Shown one piece after another: positions 42,768 through 53,136 of a stretch of 64,000 nucleotides of DNA. The stretch covers positions 186,001-250,000 of the forward strand of contig MCGO01000046.1 of NCBI GenBank assembly GCA_002104985.1, written 5' to 3'. Under the pieces are notes generated by a model. The model was not told where the DNA came from. It worked only from the letters and a program-made list of their open reading frames with translations, and searched no databases. This stretch comes from Rhizoclosmatium globosum (Eukaryota > Chytridiomycota > Chytridiomycetes > Chytridiales > Chytriomycetaceae). A program made the position numbers and the translations under genes. Numbering within the stretch: the stretch's first letter is position 1; each line of letters opens with the position of its first letter.

Positions 42768-45437
42768 ATGGTTCGTTATGCGACCTTCGCTACACCAGCC
42801 ATCTCAGCATCAAATCCTTGTTATTGTAGTACCATCTCTAAACACGCACTCTCTCAGCAGCACGCCCCGACAAAAGACGCCACTTCGGAGGACGTTGACC
42901 GCATTGTCGCCGCCTACCTCCGCGAACGAGGTCCGTCTCGTCTCTTCTCTTCAACCAAACCAAACCCAACTCAACAAATGCCCCTTTCAAACCAGGATAC
43001 AAACACACCGAGGCCGCCTTTGCAGACGAGGCAAAACCATCGACAACTTCAGCTTCACTTCGAAACGCGGACGCCCAAACGACGGTAACACACGTTTGAG
43101 TGAGTGAATAAGTGATTTGGTACTGAGACCGAGAACGGGTGGCAGATGGCGTTGGTGCCGTCGACGAGGCCTCGATCCCGGACTTCTTGCTCTACTACTC
43201 GGAAACAGAGGCAAACAACCCGAATGCGTACGAACATTCGTATGCGCGACTGGGACGCTGGGTGAAGGACTCGCTCGAGAAGTACAGGGTGCGTTGATTT
43301 GGATTCGGGTGGGTGCTTGAAGTGTCAACTGACAACACATCGCACCACAGCCTGAACTGAGCACTGTCTTGTTTCCCCTCTTTGCTCATGCCTACTTGGA
43401 CTTGGTTTCTCGATCAATGGGTGAACAAGGTACGGCTTCATCCGTAAAACATTACTCGAATTCAAACAACTGCCTAGCTCGTCACTTTATGGATACTTAC
43501 CGGAAAGAACACATGGATATGCATTCTCATGATGTGACCCGTCTCGCGTCGATTACGACGCCTGACCAAGTCAAATCGAACGAACTGGCAGTTCAGTTCA
43601 TGTCAAACAGATACACTGTTCGAATGAGTCGATACGCTTTTGAGCTCTTGCTTTCTTTCCTGCAGGTTTGTTTTTCTAACAGTTTACTAGAGTGTGGCGA
43701 GTTTAAACTCTTTGATTCAGGACAACAAGTTTATGCTCTTGACTCGTCTTTTAAACCGTCACGTTACAATTCGAGGTACAGGTCACGCCAATTTTGGAGG
43801 CGACACTCTAATTAATGAATGCAGTTGATAACGAACGAGCTCCGGGTGATGTCGAGGAAGGAGTTGGATTGGTTGGCCTCAAACCAGCTCAACTCGATGA
43901 ACACAACAACCAACCAGTAAAACTCGGATCTTTACCTGCAGACCCATGGCTTGTGCATGAGCTTGAATGGTGGCTTCGTGACGACGTGAGAGAGTTTGCG
44001 ATGTTGTGTATCAATTCTGACAATCACAAAGAAATTTGAAGGCGAACCACAAAGTGCCGAGTTGCGAAAGTTGATCAAACGCGAAGGTGCTGAAGATGCT
44101 CCACACCGAGACGATGTTCCTCAACCTCCTCCAAAATTCTCTGATGTGAAGAAGGAAACGGAGGCTTTGAAGGAGGCTCTTGCTCAATTATCGAAAAAGA
44201 ATGTAGCGCCGACATCTCCATCAATCTGCTGTTACACCTTTCACAACACGTACGACACGTAAGTATCTCCTGAATCTTGATACTAAAGTTTCTGACGAAT
44301 ACCTGGTCAGAATGACATGCTTGACTTCATCTTCAGACAACTCATTGGTGATGGCGGGTTTTTCAGAATCAATCTTGAAAGTCTGGAGTTTGAAGGGAGA
44401 AAAGTTGAAGACTGCGACTCTTGGCGCGAGCAAAGGTAGTCCCCTCCTGCAATATTCGTCTACTAATAAGCTCAATGCATTCAGAAATCTCCTGGTCCAA
44501 AGAAGAAGAATCCAAAAAGCTCATTGGTCACTCTGGACCAGTCTACAACTGCCGTATCTCATCCGACAACAAATTCGCAGTCTCGTGTTCCGAAGACACA
44601 ACCGTTCGCTTATGGTCACTAGAAACATACTCGAACCTTGTTGTATACAAGGGCCACAATTACCCTGTTTGGGATGTTGATCTAGCTTCCAACGACGTGT
44701 ACTTTGCGAGTTGCGGGTTTGATCGAACTGCGAGAATGTGGAGAACGGATATGACGACTCCAGTGCGAATGTTTGTTGGACACGAATCTGATGTTGACGT
44801 GAGTTTGTACACGTTTGACTGTTTTCGGGTGAATTCTTGACCATGAAATTTTCTGTAGTGTGTCAAATTCCACCCGAATTCCAATTATCTCGCTTCAGGC
44901 GCTTCTGACGGAGAAGTCCGTCTCTGGTCTATCCAAAAAGGCACTTCTGCGCGTATTCTGCGCAGCCACACTGCGCCCGTAATGGCGCTCGCCTTTTCTG
45001 CGGATGGAAAGCTCCTTGCGACTGCGGGCGAAGATAAGATGGTCAAGTTGTGGGATTTGGGGAGTGGAAAGTTGATGAAGAACTTGACGGGTCACACGGA
45101 TACAGTCTATTCGCTCACGTTTAATGCGGATGGAAGTATGCTTGCCTCTGGTGGGGCAGATAATAGTGTTGTTGTGTGGAATCCGAGGAATTTGGAGGAT
45201 GGTGGAGTTACTGTTGTTGCACCTACCGCGGATGTCGGTGTTGCCGGGCTTGGGAAAAGTAAGACTCATACGTATGTACCCTCACATTATTCGGTTTGTT
45301 TTTTTATCTAAACTGAAAGATTCATCAGGTCTCCAGAACTGGTAGGTCGCTTTTTCACGAAACGAACACCAATCTTCAATGTAAATTACACAAAGTCGAA
45401 TGTGCTTTTGGCATTTGGACCGTTTTTAAGTTCTTGA
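42768..45437 (+). CDS. TAF5: TFIID subunit TAF5 (LisH, NTD2 and WD40 repeats)
   Basis: About ten exons. The N-terminus has a LisH-like motif across an intron (EDVDRIVAAYLRERG|YKHTEAAF). The TAF5 NTD2 domain follows: FPLFAHAYLDLVSRSMG, HFMDTYRKEHMDMHSHDVTR, NRYTVRMSRYAFELLLSFLQ, then RLLNRHVTIRG. Six WD40 repeats come after: MTCLTSSSDNSLVMAGFSES, LIGHSGPVYNCRIS, YKGHNYPVWDVDLASNDVYF, FVGHESDV|CVKFHPNSNY, LRSHTAPVMALAFSADGKLL and LTGHTDTVYSLTFNADGSML. A last piece, FFTKRTPIFNVNYTKSNVLL, ends at 45437. TAF5 is the scaffold that joins the two TFIID lobes. It is also a SAGA subunit in fungi. The exon 2/3 phases near 43090 do not match as read, so one base or boundary there is uncertain. The ATG at 42768 is the most likely start. 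Confidence 0.9.
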
Positions 45438-45542
45438 GAAATAAACAGTCGTATGCTTTCCCACTCCTCTCCTTCTTTGTTATAAAGTACTTCCATTGTT
45501 TTAAGCCATTGTTCTCATAATAATCTTTTCACTCTCCAATCA

Positions 45543-45659
45543 ATGAAGCTGTACACTATTCTAGCCATATTGCTTCCCATTGTTCTCGCGATACCTGCTT
45601 CAATGTTACAACCAGACATAGTGATTTCTCATTACAGACCAAGGTCCCTACTCAAGTGA
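45543..45659 (+). CDS. Very small secreted peptide precursor
   Basis: A 38-codon frame: signal peptide MKLYTILAILLPIVLAIPAS, then about 18 residues (MLQPDIVISHYRPRSLLK). The signal peptide is nearly the same as that of the secreted protein at 50959 (MKLITILAIVLPLLSSA), which argues that the frame is real and belongs to a family with fast-changing mature parts. No cysteines. It lies 105 bases after TAF5. It may be a remnant of a longer gene. Role unknown. Confidence 0.5.
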   Translation: MKLYTILAILLPIVLAIPASMLQPDIVISHYRPRSLLK

Positions 45660-45964
45660 CACACGCTAAAAAAACGAGCTAGCAACAATTGATCTTCCCT
45701 TCGTAAAGGTTCATAAAGAAATAAAGGGGTGGCCAGTGGCTTGCGAATTATATTTTTCCTTAGTCTTATTAGATACCAATTTTCTTGATGTTCATAAATT
45801 ATGTGGCTTTTATTCGAGGCGTCCGAGTTCGATTTTGTTGACCAAAAGTGCACTCTCCAATCACCAACCGCACATTAATTCGCATAAATGGCCGACCCTC
45901 CTTTCCTCAAGACAAATATTTTAAGTCAAAACAAGGAGTTTCTCAAAGCCTGTTCATTAAGAAA

Positions 45965-47203
45965 ATGTCTGTCTCTCAAGCCTGCAACTACACCCTCACG
46001 GCCCTCCAGCAACAATTCTCTGCCTGCGGAAATGGCCCAAACACAAACGCTGTGGCAAACTGTCACTGCACTGTGCTTGGTGAACCTCCTTTTTCCTTGC
46101 GATTGATTGTGCTGACCATACTTCCAAGACCCGGAGTCGGTCAATGCCTACTGTAACTTCCCTGAAAGTGACAGCAACGTATGGACTAAGCCGTATATGG
46201 CCGCCATCGATGCTCGCATGAATGCTTGTCTGTGAGTGTACTTCTGCCTCACAAAAAACCATAACTAAAATCACGTGAAATAGGGCTGTCAACAAGGATG
46301 TCGTTTCTAGACCTGTAATTGCTCTTCCATCCTACATTCGCAACCCATGGGACGTACAAACTGGTCCGCTTACTCCAGCCTGTAGCTTCATCCTAGACGC
46401 TTACGGACAACGCTTCCGTAACTGCGGCAAAGGAGTTGATTCGGTGTCAGCCGATAAGTGCATCTGTACCGGTCTATGTATGTGAATTTACTGATCTCTC
46501 TTGGTAATTAATCAAAAATTGCGCTTTTAGACACAGAGTCCCTCCTGACTTACTGCGACTTTCCAGAAAACGATAAATCCAAATGGATCACTGACTACCA
46601 AAGCGGTGTATCTTCTCGAGCGACCTCATGTGCTAAAGTTGGATTAACTGTTGAGCCTATTCCCCTCGTTCCTCTTCCAAACTACATCCCAAACCCATTT
46701 ACAATTAAAAACACACCAACCCCTACCACTTTGACGCCTGCTTGTAGCCACATCCTCGCCTCATTCAACCAAAGATTCAGTAACTGCGGAAAAGGAGCAG
46801 ATGACAAATCTGCCTATACTTGCATTTGTAACGGACTTTGTAAGTACTTAACTTATTCTCAGCCTGACACATCGTTAACAGTTTGAATTTGTAAGTCACT
46901 GAATCTCTCTTGGCATACTGTGATTTCCCTGAAAATGACAAGTCTCAGTGGTTTGGTCTTTACGAAAGTGGTGTTACAGTTCGCTCAGAATCGTGCGCTA
47001 AAGTTGGCTTGCCTTTGACTCCTATTCCTCTTTTGAGTTTGCCAGATACTATCGCAAACCCACTCAAGAGCACTGCTACTACTCAAACTCTTGCACTTGC
47101 AAAGACATCTGCTCCATCTAAGCCAACCAATGTCATTGTGTCTGGGGCTGTGGTCACTAGTTTGGTTAGTGGCGTAGCGTTCTTCTGGGTTATGGTCAAT
47201 TGA
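45965..47203 (+). CDS. Three-A-module Cys-rich protein with GPI-like C-terminus
   Basis: Six exons. Module 1: MSVSQACNYTLTALQQQFSA, NCHCTVLG| then DPESVNAYCNFPESDSNVW and ARMNACL. Module 2: LTPACSFILDAYGQRFRNCG, CICTGLY|TESLLTYCDFPEND. Module 3: LTPACSHILASFNQRFSNCG, CICNGL|, then TESLLAYCDFPENDKSQW. Each module is cut by an intron at the same place, between the L-G/Y position and the next acidic-E-S motif. Linkers carry the motif LPSYIRNPW, LPNYIPNPF or LPDTIANPL. The end is SKPTNVIVSGAVVTS and a hydrophobic tail. No signal peptide is evident (start MSVSQAC). Same family as 48269 and 53137 and as the N-terminal module of 8917 and 11085. Confidence 0.75.
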
Positions 47204-47670
47204 ACACCGCGGCAACAAGTATAATCTATCCGTTTTTATATGCAATTATCCAAACCTCATCGGGGTGCAATAAATATCTTTTTCCTCTAAAAGCAAATTG
47301 CATGACTTCAATGTAAGGAATTTAGCTTGAATCACAGTGATTGAAAGTTATTATTCCGATAAATGGAATAACGACAAATGTGAAAAAAAACAACACCAGC
47401 GACGCGTCAACAGTTCTTTCTCAATATTGTGAAGGTTTACAACGATCTTGATGGGCGAAATGCTCTCTTGGAGTTTTCATAAGTGTATCAAAGAAAAAAA
47501 TCTCTGAAACATGGTTTTCACCCCAACACTTCAACACAATAAACCAGCTCCCGGATGAGTTAATGGAGAAGGATCCAGCGAAATTGACAAAATTGTGAGT
47601 TTTGGGCCCAAAATAGTGACCAAAACGCCTTCACTTCAAGCAGTGTAAAACGTTACCGCTGCCAAAACAT

Positions 47671-47742
47671 CTCCCAGACGGGGAATTGAACCCCGGTCGC
47701 CGCCGTGAGAGGGCGGAATCTTAGCCACTAGACGATCTAGGA
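47671..47742 (-). tRNA. tRNA-Glu (anticodon CTC)
   Basis: Seventy-two bases fold as a full cloverleaf on the minus strand. The acceptor stem is TCCTAGA with TCTGGGA, and the D-arm region is TCGTCTAGTGGCTAAGAT. The anticodon stem CCGCC/GGCGG encloses CTCTCAC (anticodon CTC), and the T arm is CCGGGGTTCAATTCCCCG. All match eukaryotic tRNA-Glu. No intron. The terminal CCA is not encoded, as expected. Confidence 0.95.
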
Positions 47743-48120
47743 AGATGTCTCTGAAATTTGTGTATGCTTATTGAAGTTATACACAAAATAGACTCCATGC
47801 TCTCTTTCGAAGCTTCTGAACTCATTGATTCCGTTTAAAAATGTCTTATAGAGAGTGGATTGAGATAGGAAAGGTTGTGGTTGGTTGGAATTGAGCTGTT
47901 TTTGTGTTTTTGGTGTCACCAAACTGAGACAATGTCGTTAGACAAACTGTTAGACAAATGCGTAGACATTTTAGACAAACCATCCCACGATTTTTTTAAT
48001 GGAAACAGATCACATGGCTCTTAGAAGGAAGTGATATATTTCAGTCTCTGACCAACACCCAATCCTTTACGGTAGCTGACAAATGCTTTTAATTGTTATA
48101 AACTATTTCATGTCTACTCG

Positions 48121-48168
48121 TAGAGAGCAATAAACTTAGAGAGCAATAAACTTAGAGAGCAATAAACT
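48121..48168. repeat. Three tandem copies of a 16-bp unit containing AATAAA
   Basis: The unit TAGAGAGCAATAAACT is repeated three times without change. Each carries an AATAAA polyadenylation-type hexamer. The repeat lies about 100 bases downstream of the stop of the minus-strand gene at 48269. On that strand the motif is reversed, so a polyadenylation role for it would need the plus strand. Confidence 0.8.
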
Positions 48169-48268
48169 TTGCTATCCATATTATAATATCAACTGCATGA
48201 CTTTATTTAAATGATGTATATAAGATACTGATAAACCAATAAAGAGGCCAACTTGGACAAGTATGAGA

Positions 48269-49203
48269 TTAAACCAACAAAGCCAAGATGAAAGCGGTGG
48301 CGCCAACCAAAGCAGAGGTCTCAGCACCAGACGCGTTAATAGAGGTTGGTTTTGCTGGAGTTGTGGTAACAGCAGAGTTAGTGGTGGTAAGAACAGAGGT
48401 AGCTGGAGCGGCAACAGTGGTGGTAACTTGAGGAACTGGGGCAGGAATGTAGATTGGCAAAGTCAAAATTGGCGCTGGAGTCAATGGCAAGCCAGCGAGA
48501 CTACAACGCGACAAAGACTTAAAAAACACCAATAAGATAGGTCCGTGCATGCATTGTTTCGGCCGCTGATTCCACCCTGGTAAAGGTTGAACCACTTGGA
48601 CTGGTCGTTTTCAGGGTAGTTGCAGTAAAAGAAGATGGATTCTGGGGCTTATTGTCGAGTATTAATACAGAGTGCGGAGGTTAAGATAAGCCGTACAAAG
48701 ACTTTTGCAAGTACAAGAATTCATCGTGAGTGGGTCGTCTTTGTAAGCCTTGCCGCAACCGTTTTGATTGAAAACTGTTACGGCATAATTACAGGCCGAA
48801 GTGAGTGGGCCGGTTTGAATGGCGTATGGGTTTGGAATGTTGGATGGCAAGGCAATAACAGGTCTTGGAATCACGGGCTTGTTGACGGCGCTGTTGTTTA
48901 ACGTGAGAAAAGGGTCCAGACAAGTTTGGTCTTACAGGCAAGCCTTGGTACGGGCATCGTCTGCATCTATCATCTGCTTGGACCAGACGCTTTTATCATT
49001 ATCAGGGAAGTTGCAGTAGGTGAAGACGGACTCAGGGTCTACCAATACTGGTTATCAGAAGGGAATGGAATGGAAGGCAAGACCGTACCAAGGCTGACGC
49101 AGTTGCAGTTTGGGATTTCGGCAGCGGTAGGCGCCTTGCCGCAAGCAGAGAATTCTTGCTGAAGGGCGACGAGCGCAAAGTTACAGGCTGGAGAAAGTGA
49201 CAT
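48269..49203 (-). CDS. Two-A-module Cys-rich protein with GPI-like C-terminus
   Basis: Start MSLSPACNFALVALQQEFSA at 49203. Module 1 continues ACGKAPTAAEIPNCNCVSL| DPESVFTYCNFPDNDKSVW and ARTKACL. The linker is RPVIALPSNIPNPYAIQTGP. Module 2: LTSACNYAVTVFNQNGCG, NSCTCKSL|, then PESIFFYCNYPENDQSKW and NNACT. A second linker, LPLTPAPILTLPIYIPAP, leads to a Thr/Val-rich stalk, KPTSINASGAETSALVG, and a hydrophobic end (FILALLV). Introns fall at the same sites as in the gene at 45965. TATAAA on the minus strand (49262-49257) sits about 54 bases before the ATG, so the start is likely right and no signal-peptide exon lies upstream. It converges on the gene at 45965. Confidence 0.75.
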
Positions 49204-49256
49204 CTTTTAGACTTTTGGGTTTGTGATAATCAAGTTGCTTTATGTGGCGTGTGCCC

Positions 49257-49262
49257 TTTATA
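49257..49262 (-). promoter_or_regulatory. TATA box of the two-A-module gene
   Basis: AGGTATAAAGGG reads on the minus strand about 54 bases upstream of the ATG at 49203. A perfect TATAAA with normal spacing for a short-leader, highly expressed gene. Confidence 0.6.
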
Positions 49263-49493
49263 CCTATTCTACCAATCAAAACGCAAAGAACCTGACTGCT
49301 GCAAATTTGAGTCATAGCGGTCATTGATCGAAAGCACTGCCACAAGCCAAGTTTGTAATTGGCGGTGACACACACTCCGCATCTCATCATCAGCGAAAAA
49401 ATGACTCGCATGAAAATGGCCAACGAACTTCAAACACTTTATTATCTATTTATATGAATCAAACAAGGGACAATATAAAACAAATACTATCAG

Positions 49494-50654
49494 TTATACT
49501 CTAAATCCAGCCATCCAAAATGAGCTAGTTAGTCGCGGGTTCCCGCGCAACAACTCGCACGCCACCAAATTGGCAAGGTTATTGATTTCAACAGGAACCT
49601 CACCCATCAGATCGTTATTCTGTAAGAAGAGATATTGGAGGTTCATCAACGATCCCAATTCAGCTGGTATCGTCCCTGACAGTTTGTTGTTGGCCAACAC
49701 TATTTGCCGCAGTTCAACCAGTTCTCCGATTTCATGCGGTAACTGCCCCTGGATTCGGTTGAATCCAAAATTCAAGTACGTCAACGATTTGCACGCCGCA
49801 ATTTCTACTGGAATTTCGCCAGAGAGCTTATTGGAATGAAGGTTCAGAACACGCAGGTTTGCCAGTTTTCCGATTTCCTTTGGAATCGCTCCTTCCAACA
49901 CATTTTCATGCAGCTTCAGCGATTCGAGTTGGACTAGATTCATGAGTTCGCGAGGAATAACGCCCACAAGATTCGAGTAACCCAAGTCGAGTGATTTCAG
50001 ATTCACAAGGTCTCCAATACAACTAGGAATCTGCACACCGACCCCACCCTTCAGCTTCCAGTCGATTTCCTGTCTATTCAACAAGCTTCGTGAGATGTAG
50101 ATGCGCTGGAACGAGGCTGGCCAGTGAAGGAACTGCTTATCGAGGTCGGAGGCACCAGGAGCAACCACGTGCGAATCGAGTGTCTGAACGGGGCCCAAGT
50201 GCTGAGCCAGCGACATTCTCGCAAAGTACGATGAAGTCAGGAGAGCGTTGAAGGTGCGGGATAAGCGACGCAGGGCCAGGGCCGAGTTCGGTGGAAGGAA
50301 TGCGCAGATCTGTTCAACAAGTTCGCGCGGAAGATTGCGAAGCTGCGGCGGACCAGTGTTCCCGGTGAACGTGTTGGTGTTGGTTGAAGGGCGATCCAGG
50401 GCGATATCCATCCTGAGATAAGAAGCAAGAACGGAAATTGTCTCGTTCAAGTGGCCCAGCGGAAGAACTGCTTCGTCAGTCGACTGGGACTGGATCAATT
50501 CGCGCAGTTTGATCGCACTTTGGAGGTGCGAATGGGCGGCCTGGGCGAGCGCGACAGTTATATCAGTCTGGGTTGAAGGGGAAGAGACTGGGCCTGGGGA
50601 GCATTCCGAGGCACCGAATGCCATCGATTCTGCGTGGAGAGTGTTGTAGTACAT
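49494..50654 (-). CDS. F-box-like protein with plant-type leucine-rich repeats (copy 4)
   Basis: Single exon, about 386 aa from MYYNTLHAESMAFG (50654), the first in-frame ATG. The frame is open upstream to about 50762 but without an ATG. A helical section (ITVALAQAAHSHLQSAIKLR) is followed by the F-box-like LRNLPRELVEQICAFLPPNS and RRLSRTFNALLTSSYFA. Then seven LRRs: LDLGYSNLVGVIPRELMNLV, LKLHENVLEGAIPKEIGKLA, LNLHSNKLSGEIPVEIAACK, LNFGFNRIQGQLPHEIGELV, IVLANNKLSGTIPAELGSLM, LFLQNNDLMGEVPVEINNLA. The end is CELLRGNPRLTSSF. No frame break. The N-terminal region differs from copies 2, 3 and 5. Confidence 0.8.
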   Translation of the reverse strand: MYYNTLHAESMAFGASECSPGPVSSPSTQTDITVALAQAAHSHLQSAIKLRELIQSQSTDEAVLPLGHLNETISVLASYLRMDIALDRPSTNTNTFTGNTGPPQLRNLPRELVEQICAFLPPNSALALRRLSRTFNALLTSSYFARMSLAQHLGPVQTLDSHVVAPGASDLDKQFLHWPASFQRIYISRSLLNRQEIDWKLKGGVGVQIPSCIGDLVNLKSLDLGYSNLVGVIPRELMNLVQLESLKLHENVLEGAIPKEIGKLANLRVLNLHSNKLSGEIPVEIAACKSLTYLNFGFNRIQGQLPHEIGELVELRQIVLANNKLSGTIPAELGSLMNLQYLFLQNNDLMGEVPVEINNLANLVACELLRGNPRLTSSFWMAGFRV

Positions 50655-50958
50655 CAAAGGACGGCTCGAGAAGGTGGTGGTCTGGTTGGAACTGACGTTT
50701 GATAATACGTGGGAGATAACAGAACGATTTTGACTCGCAGTCGCGCCACCGTCAAGCAACAAACATTTGATGGCGATCTTGGATAAGATAACTCAGTTTT
50801 AAATTTATACATTCATTCTTTCAATTTAATTTCGGGGATTTTTCAAACAATGTCAAATGATGAGGACAATGCCATTCACTTCTCACAATGAATGCTCCAT
50901 TTCCTGACAGCATTGACCCATTATATACCAAAAAGAAAAGATCTCAAAAATAGAAACC

Positions 50959-51213
50959 ATGAAGCTCATCACAATCCTCGCTATAGTTCTTCCATTGTTG
51001 AGCTCAGCCGCACCAGTTCCAAACCCAAAAATTGCTATTGGCAAAGGGAGTGACCTCGGAAAAGCCATTGGTGACAGTCTCGCTTCGAAAGGAATTCCAG
51101 GAGCAAAAGGTTATGTTAACCCACCTGCACCACCTCCCAAAAAACCAGTACCATCTCAAAAAGCCGCTGTAACAACAACAAAAGGAGCATACGATTGGAA
51201 GGGGATTAATTGA
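50959..51213 (+). CDS. Small secreted protein, Pro/Lys-rich
   Basis: 84 aa: signal peptide MKLITILAIVLPLLSSAAPV, then a mature part with IAIGKGSDLGKAIGDSLASK and a Pro-rich stretch (PPAPPPKKPVPSQKAAVTTT), ending GAYDWKGIN. No cysteines. The signal peptide is nearly the same as that of the peptide at 45543. The next gene (51439) is also secreted and also starts MK with PVPA after cleavage. Divergent from LRR copy 4. Function unknown; an apoplastic or zoospore-released peptide is possible. Confidence 0.7.
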   Translation: MKLITILAIVLPLLSSAAPVPNPKIAIGKGSDLGKAIGDSLASKGIPGAKGYVNPPAPPPKKPVPSQKAAVTTTKGAYDWKGIN

Positions 51214-51438
51214 TAATCGTTATTATAATAAACTGAAGTGAATTTGTAAATCGAAACCTATTCCGTTATGACATTAGTATTTCTTACTACGTGATAAAGA
51301 AAATTTACACGAACTTTGAGTGGATTCAGAATGCATTCTCATGTTACATGTATCTTCATTTAGTTTTCTAGTAGACAATGAAGCGACAATGATGCATTGT
51401 CTCTAGGTCTCATTGTCCCAAAACGTTTTAAAAAAAGG

Positions 51439-52382
51439 ATGAAAGTCCTGATTCTCTTGGCGTTCGTTTGCCAACTGGCCGCATCAGTTCCAGTGCCAGC
51501 GTTGGAGCCAAGAAACCACAATGGACTCCCACATACTGACAAAGAAGGCAAAGTTGACAAGCGAAATGGATCCCCTCAAGACTATAAAGATATTACTAAA
51601 AAGATCGATTGGTTTGCAGGTTTGTCACTAAATGCGACGCATATTAAAACTGACAAATACCATTTGAAGCTGTAGTTTTTGATGATTTTAAACGTGATAC
51701 TTCCGAAATCACTCAAGAAGAGGATCCTCTTTCTGGTGATGCTATTGGGAATAAACCAGAAAACACATTAGAAATCATGAATGGAATTGAGCGCCGAGAC
51801 CCAAAACATCAACAAATTGACAAAGTTTTAAGTAAACATCCCAAAAGGACTGACCATTCCGCAAAAGCCCACAACTCCAACCTCCATCCATCAGGAACCA
51901 AAACTCATAGCCACACTCATACTGATAGTCGTGGCTCAGGAAGGAAATCGAAAACTCACCCACCGAAATCTCATCCAACTGAAAATGCAGTAAGTAAGGC
52001 TCACAAATCGAAACAAACGCATGGAAAACGAGAGGAAGCCGTGACTGACGCGATTGAGAACTTTCAAGATGATGAGGGGTATTTACAAAATAATGAAGAC
52101 ATCACTACCGATATTCACGTCAAGAGACGCAAGGTGAACAAGAAATCAGCTAGCACGAGGTCTGGAGTTGCTCAATCTCCAAAACCAATGCGTACTGTCG
52201 CTCAGTCCCGCAAAATTCATTCACCGGCCCCTCGCCGCACTCATTCACGAAATCACTTTACATCAAAAATGACAAAGAAAGGAAAGACTTCTGCGAATCG
52301 TGGTGGATCTCGAACTTCTCATATTCCTGGTACGAAAACTGCACAATCATCTTCAAGAGTGACAAGTTTTACCAGGCGCTGA
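51439..52382 (+). CDS. Secreted Lys/His/Ser-rich protein with many dibasic sites
   Basis: Two exons, 51439 to about 51619 and about 51676-52382, intron starting GTTTGT and ending GTAG. About 290 aa. Signal peptide MKVLILLAFVCQLAASVPVP. The mature part is very hydrophilic and has repeated Kex2-type sites: VDKRNGS, FKRDTSE, IERRDPK, PKRTDHS, GKREEAV and VKRRKVN. A His/Ser/Thr stretch (SGTKTHSHTHTDSRGSGRKS) and a basic C-terminus follow. No Cys and no membrane helix. It could be a prohormone-like precursor or a charged wall protein. Sites such as KREEA resemble fungal mating-factor processing sites, but I see no repeated peptide between them. It follows the small secreted gene at 50959. Confidence 0.65.
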
Positions 52383-53136
52383 GCTGTGCATTTTTTGTTT
52401 ATAATGATTTTCATTCATTGGTTACAGTTATCTCTTAAATATTATGCGTTATAATACCATCAATAAAACCAAAATAGTTCCGAGCACTGCGTTCGTCAAA
52501 GTCGCCCCCAGAAACTTTGATCTAAGTGGAACTGGGAGAAGATGTAAGAGACTGTGATTGAAAACGAGTCATCGATGGGTGGGGCACGAAGATGGTGGGA
52601 ACTGTATTTGTTGTACGTAATCGAGGATGTAGTTTGAGGAGTTTCCGTTGGACACGGTTCCATGAATGCGGCATTCATGAAGCTCGTCTTCCAGATCGTC
52701 TTCCATCTCCATCCATTATCTCTTCTCGTCTTCCATCTCCATTGTAACTTATTCTGAGTAAAACTTCTGATTGATTTCAACTCTGGTTTCGAACTACGGA
52801 TGTTCACATCTGTTGGAGTACTCCCTACTGGATAGACTACGGAACTGGTTGAGAGCATAGAAGTTACAATTAACTAATAAGGTATTAAGAGTACACATAT
52901 TAACAAAGCCCAACATCACAACCATTGTCCAAAAGGGGGGGGTTCGAGGGGGGTTTTTAGGGGGGAAGGAAGGGGGGGGCTCGTCCCCCCCCTCCCCCCT
53001 AATAATAGTGGCGCCCCCTTCCATCTCCACTTTGAATGGAGATCTTCTGGAATATCTTCCGGAAAATATAGGGTAGAATGAATAAACGTACGATTTTATT
53101 AATTATTCATGAGATACAATTCCAAAACAGTTAACT
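52383..53136. other. Intergenic region with G-tract/C-tract element and CTTCCATCTCCAT repeats
   Basis: No gene is called in about 750 bases. Near 52697 and 52727 the motif CGTCTTCCATCTCCAT is repeated, with related CTTCCATCTCCA at about 53019. Between 52935 and 52979 there are four runs of 6-8 G, followed at 52985-52999 by two C runs. The last G8 run and the first C8 run form a perfect hairpin with a 5-base loop (CTCGT). The stretch looks like a low-complexity or mobile-element remnant. Confidence 0.5.

Larger units (their letters stand above)
47204..48268. other. Convergent intergenic region with tRNA-Glu and short tandem repeats
   Basis: About 1.06 kb between two A-module genes that face each other. 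Besides the tRNA it holds three copies of TTAGACAAA (47938 to about 47985) and the 16-base repeats at 48121-48168. No protein gene seen. Confidence 0.45.
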
